Below are positions 7,702-9,336 of a DNA stretch of 9,336 nucleotides, piece by piece. Origin of the DNA: Gammaproteobacteria bacterium (GTDB taxonomy: Bacteria; Pseudomonadota; Gammaproteobacteria; UBA6429). How positions within the stretch are numbered: the stretch's first letter is position 1; every line of letters begins with the position of its first letter. The notes below the pieces were generated by a model, which saw only the letters and a program-made list of their open reading frames with translations, had not been told where the DNA came from and did not search any database. Location: the NCBI GenBank assembly GCA_003232015.1, contig QIKU01000256.1, positions 1 to 9,336 of the forward strand. Reading direction: 5' to 3'. Both the position numbers and the translations under genes were made by a program.

Positions 7702-8030
7702 ATATGATGGAATTAGATGGTTATAAAGCTAAAATTGAATATGACCCAGATCTTGACCAGTTCAGGGGTGAAATTCTTGGCATAAATGGTAGTGCAGATT
7801 TTTACGGAAAAAGCCCAGCAAGCCTCCGTAAAGAATTTAAAAATTCGCTAAAAGTATTTTTAGAGCTTTGTAAAGAAGAAGGCATTAACCCATCAAAGGA
7901 GTATTCGGGTAAATTCAATTTGAGAATCCCCTCAAGGTTACATCGAGAAATAGCTGCTCGAGCAACTGCAACAAACAAAAGCATTAACCAATGGGTTGCG
8001 GAAACATTAAAGCGCTCAGTTAATGATTAA
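7698..8030 (+). CDS. hicB: HicB family antitoxin
   Basis: A 110-residue intact antitoxin. The N-terminal part (about 8-65), with 'YKAKIEYDPDLDQFRGEILGI', 'ADFYGKSPASLRKEFKNSL' and a following helix, is the partial RNase H-like HicB domain that binds the toxin. The C-terminal segment 'FNLRIPSRLHREIAARA' with 'KSINQWVAETL' (about 73-104) is a ribbon-helix-helix DNA-binding motif, consistent with autorepression. The ATG at 7698 is preceded by GAGG at 7687-7690. Internal ATGs at 7704 and 7707 are also possible starts but lie further from that site. The start overlaps the hicA stop as ATGA, normally giving translational coupling. Because hicA is frameshifted, ribosomes from hicA would stop 90 bases earlier, so hicB must initiate on its own site. 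With its toxin broken it may persist as a free repressor. No clear terminator follows before scpA. Confidence 0.9.
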   Translation: MNMMELDGYKAKIEYDPDLDQFRGEILGINGSADFYGKSPASLRKEFKNSLKVFLELCKEEGINPSKEYSGKFNLRIPSRLHREIAARATATNKSINQWVAETLKRSVND

Positions 8031-8103
8031 AAAAGCATCAATTAGCTAAAAAAATACGCCGCTCAGCAAAGCGATAGACGGTAATAATTTAAAAGAGATA
8101 CGG

Positions 8104-9009
8104 ATGACAAGCACGGTAGAAAATTCTAAAGCAGAAACAGCAGTGGGTAACAACACTGCACCTGCCGTGGAACCGACAGAAGCAGCGGTGCAGTCTAACG
8201 GGCAACAATCTGAAATGCCGTTTGCTGTAGTGCAGGGCACGGCGGTTAATACTCTGCCACTGGATTTATATATTCCACCCGATGCACTGGAAGTGTTTCT
8301 TGCAGAAACATTTGAAGGGCCCCTGGATTTATTGTTATACCTGATTAAAAAACAGAACCTCGAAATTCTTGATTTGCCGATTGCTGAAATCACCCGTCAA
8401 TATGTTGAATATGTTGAAGTAATGACAGAAATTCAACTCGAATTAGCCGGTGAATATTTAGTGATGGCCGCCATGCTCGCGGAAATTAAATCGCGCATGT
8501 TACTACCACGACCAAAAACAGAAGAAGAGGAAGAAGGCGACCCTCGTGCAGAATTAGTTCGGCGTTTGCAGGAATACGAGCGTTTTAAACAAGCCGCAGA
8601 AGACATTGATAACCTGCCACGTGTGGGCAGAGACACCTACAAACCAACGGTACAAATTCCAGATTTAAAAGTTGTTAAAGAGCCACCTAAAGTGGACATG
8701 AAAGATATCCTGGCAGCATTTAACAATGTAATGAAACGTGTAGCAGCTTATGAGCACCATCATATTAATTTAGAGCCGTTATCGGTGCGTGAGCGCATGT
8801 CGAATGTTTTAGACAGTGTGCGTGGTGATGCGTATGTAGATTTTAGCGATTTATTTGATATAAAAGAAGGCAAGAGCGGCGTAGTGGTAACATTGCTGGC
8901 TATTTTAGAACTGGTTAAACAGGCGTTAATTGAGTTGGTACAAACAGAAGCTTATGCAGTGATTCATGTAAAAGCCATTAGCGCAGCAAATGACGCAGAA
9001 TTAAGTTGA
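8104..9009 (+). CDS. scpA: Segregation and condensation protein A (kleisin)
   Basis: A 301-residue kleisin subunit that bridges the heads of the SMC dimer and binds ScpB in chromosome condensation. The hallmark 'FEGPLDLLLYLIKKQNLEILDLPIAEITRQY' region (70-100) is present in full, followed by 'LAGEYLVMAAMLAEIKSRMLLPRP' (114-137), an acidic linker at 139-146, 'LVRRLQEYERFKQAA' (151-165), and a C-terminal winged-helix region (about 225-290) with 'VTLLAILELVKQ'. The start at 8104 has AGAGA at 8094-8098. It gives an extra low-complexity N-terminus of about 37 residues, rich in Ala, Glu, Asn and Thr, before 'MPFAVVQG'. A start at M38 (8215) would remove it but has no ribosome-binding site. scpB follows after 13 bases, the usual operon. 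The hicAB insert separates it from trpS. Confidence 0.95.
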   Translation: MTSTVENSKAETAVGNNTAPAVEPTEAAVQSNGQQSEMPFAVVQGTAVNTLPLDLYIPPDALEVFLAETFEGPLDLLLYLIKKQNLEILDLPIAEITRQYVEYVEVMTEIQLELAGEYLVMAAMLAEIKSRMLLPRPKTEEEEEGDPRAELVRRLQEYERFKQAAEDIDNLPRVGRDTYKPTVQIPDLKVVKEPPKVDMKDILAAFNNVMKRVAAYEHHHINLEPLSVRERMSNVLDSVRGDAYVDFSDLFDIKEGKSGVVVTLLAILELVKQALIELVQTEAYAVIHVKAISAANDAELS

Positions 9010-9022
9010 TAGAGGTTGTTGG

Positions 9023-9336
9023 ATGAACAATGAAGAATTAAAACCCGCTGTTGAAGGTTTAATATTTGCAGCAGATGAACCTATGAGTATTAAGGATTTA
9101 TTTGCCATCTTTACTGATAATACAGCGATTGAGCAGGTACAAATTAAAGAAGTACTGGATCAGTTAAAAGAAGAATATGAAGGCCGTGGTCTGGAATTAA
9201 AAGAAGTGGGCAGTGGTTTCCGCTTTCAGGTAAGAGAAGCCCATGCTGAATGGGTGGCTAAGCTCTGGCAGGAACGCCCTGCACGGTATTCACGTGCCTC
9301 ACTTGAAACTCTCGCCCTTATTGCCTACCGGCAACC
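9023..9336 (+). CDS. scpB: Segregation and condensation protein B (3' end outside window)
   Basis: The first 104 codons of scpB, open to the right edge. ScpB is a dimeric winged-helix protein that binds the ScpA linker in the SMC-ScpAB condensin. The visible N-terminus has the family pattern: 'ELKPAVEGLIFAADEPMSI' (5-23), the second strand-helix 'GRGLELKEVGSGFRFQVR' (55-72), and 'RASLETLALIAYRQ' (91-104), the start of the second winged helix, in the conserved form 'LS.AALETLAIIAYRQP'. The ATG at 9023 has GAGG at 9012-9015, seven bases upstream, and lies 13 bases after the scpA stop. The rest of the gene is outside the window. Confidence 0.95.
   Translation, partial: MNNEELKPAVEGLIFAADEPMSIKDLFAIFTDNTAIEQVQIKEVLDQLKEEYEGRGLELKEVGSGFRFQVREAHAEWVAKLWQERPARYSRASLETLALIAYRQ

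Noticed and set aside
8046..8393. A 115-codon minus-strand frame opposite the start of scpA
   Set aside because: Low-complexity serine-rich translation, antisense to scpA, with no family features.

Overview
This window looks like a chromosomal housekeeping segment from a moderately AT-rich gammaproteobacterium outside the Enterobacterales. Three things suggest this: a ZipA tail directly followed by NAD-dependent DNA ligase, condensin of the ScpA/ScpB type rather than MukBEF, and the familiar neighbourhood yciI / PHP-domain RNase / yciO / trpS / scpA / scpB. I cannot name the genus from sequence alone.

Layout. Positions 1-611 are the 3' part of zipA (FtsZ-binding domain), followed in the same direction by a complete ligA (667-2688). 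A 52-codon arginine-rich small gene (2797-2955) comes next and converges on a secreted parvulin-type peptidyl-prolyl isomerase (3073-3903, minus). A perfect hairpin with A- and T-tracts (2991-3040) lies between them and can terminate transcription from both sides. Upstream of the isomerase on the minus strand lies yciI (3976-4275). A divergent intergenic region (4276-4527) then leads to the plus-strand pair PHP-domain RNase AM homologue (4528-5358) and yciO (5358-5975), whose stop and start codons overlap as TAATG. A 172-base leader with mutually exclusive short hairpins precedes a long-form tryptophanyl-tRNA synthetase (6148-7362). The window ends with scpA (8104-9009) and the first 104 codons of scpB (9023 onward).

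The accessory part is a small hicAB toxin-antitoxin locus (about 7415-8030) placed between trpS and scpA. The antitoxin hicB is intact. The toxin hicA is clearly recognisable, but its N-terminal and C-terminal halves are in different frames, so as written it is a frameshifted pseudogene. An exact 14-base tandem duplication straddles the trpS stop codon at the left edge of this insert.

Functional themes are cell division (zipA), DNA joining (ligA), chromosome condensation (scpAB; an smc gene is plausible just left of the window), envelope protein folding (the isomerase), RNA processing (PHP protein) and tRNA charging (trpS). No wholly new system is evident. The most notable observations are the broken hicA beside an intact hicB, a four-cysteine iron-sulfur-type motif in TrpS, and an attenuator-like arrangement in front of trpS.
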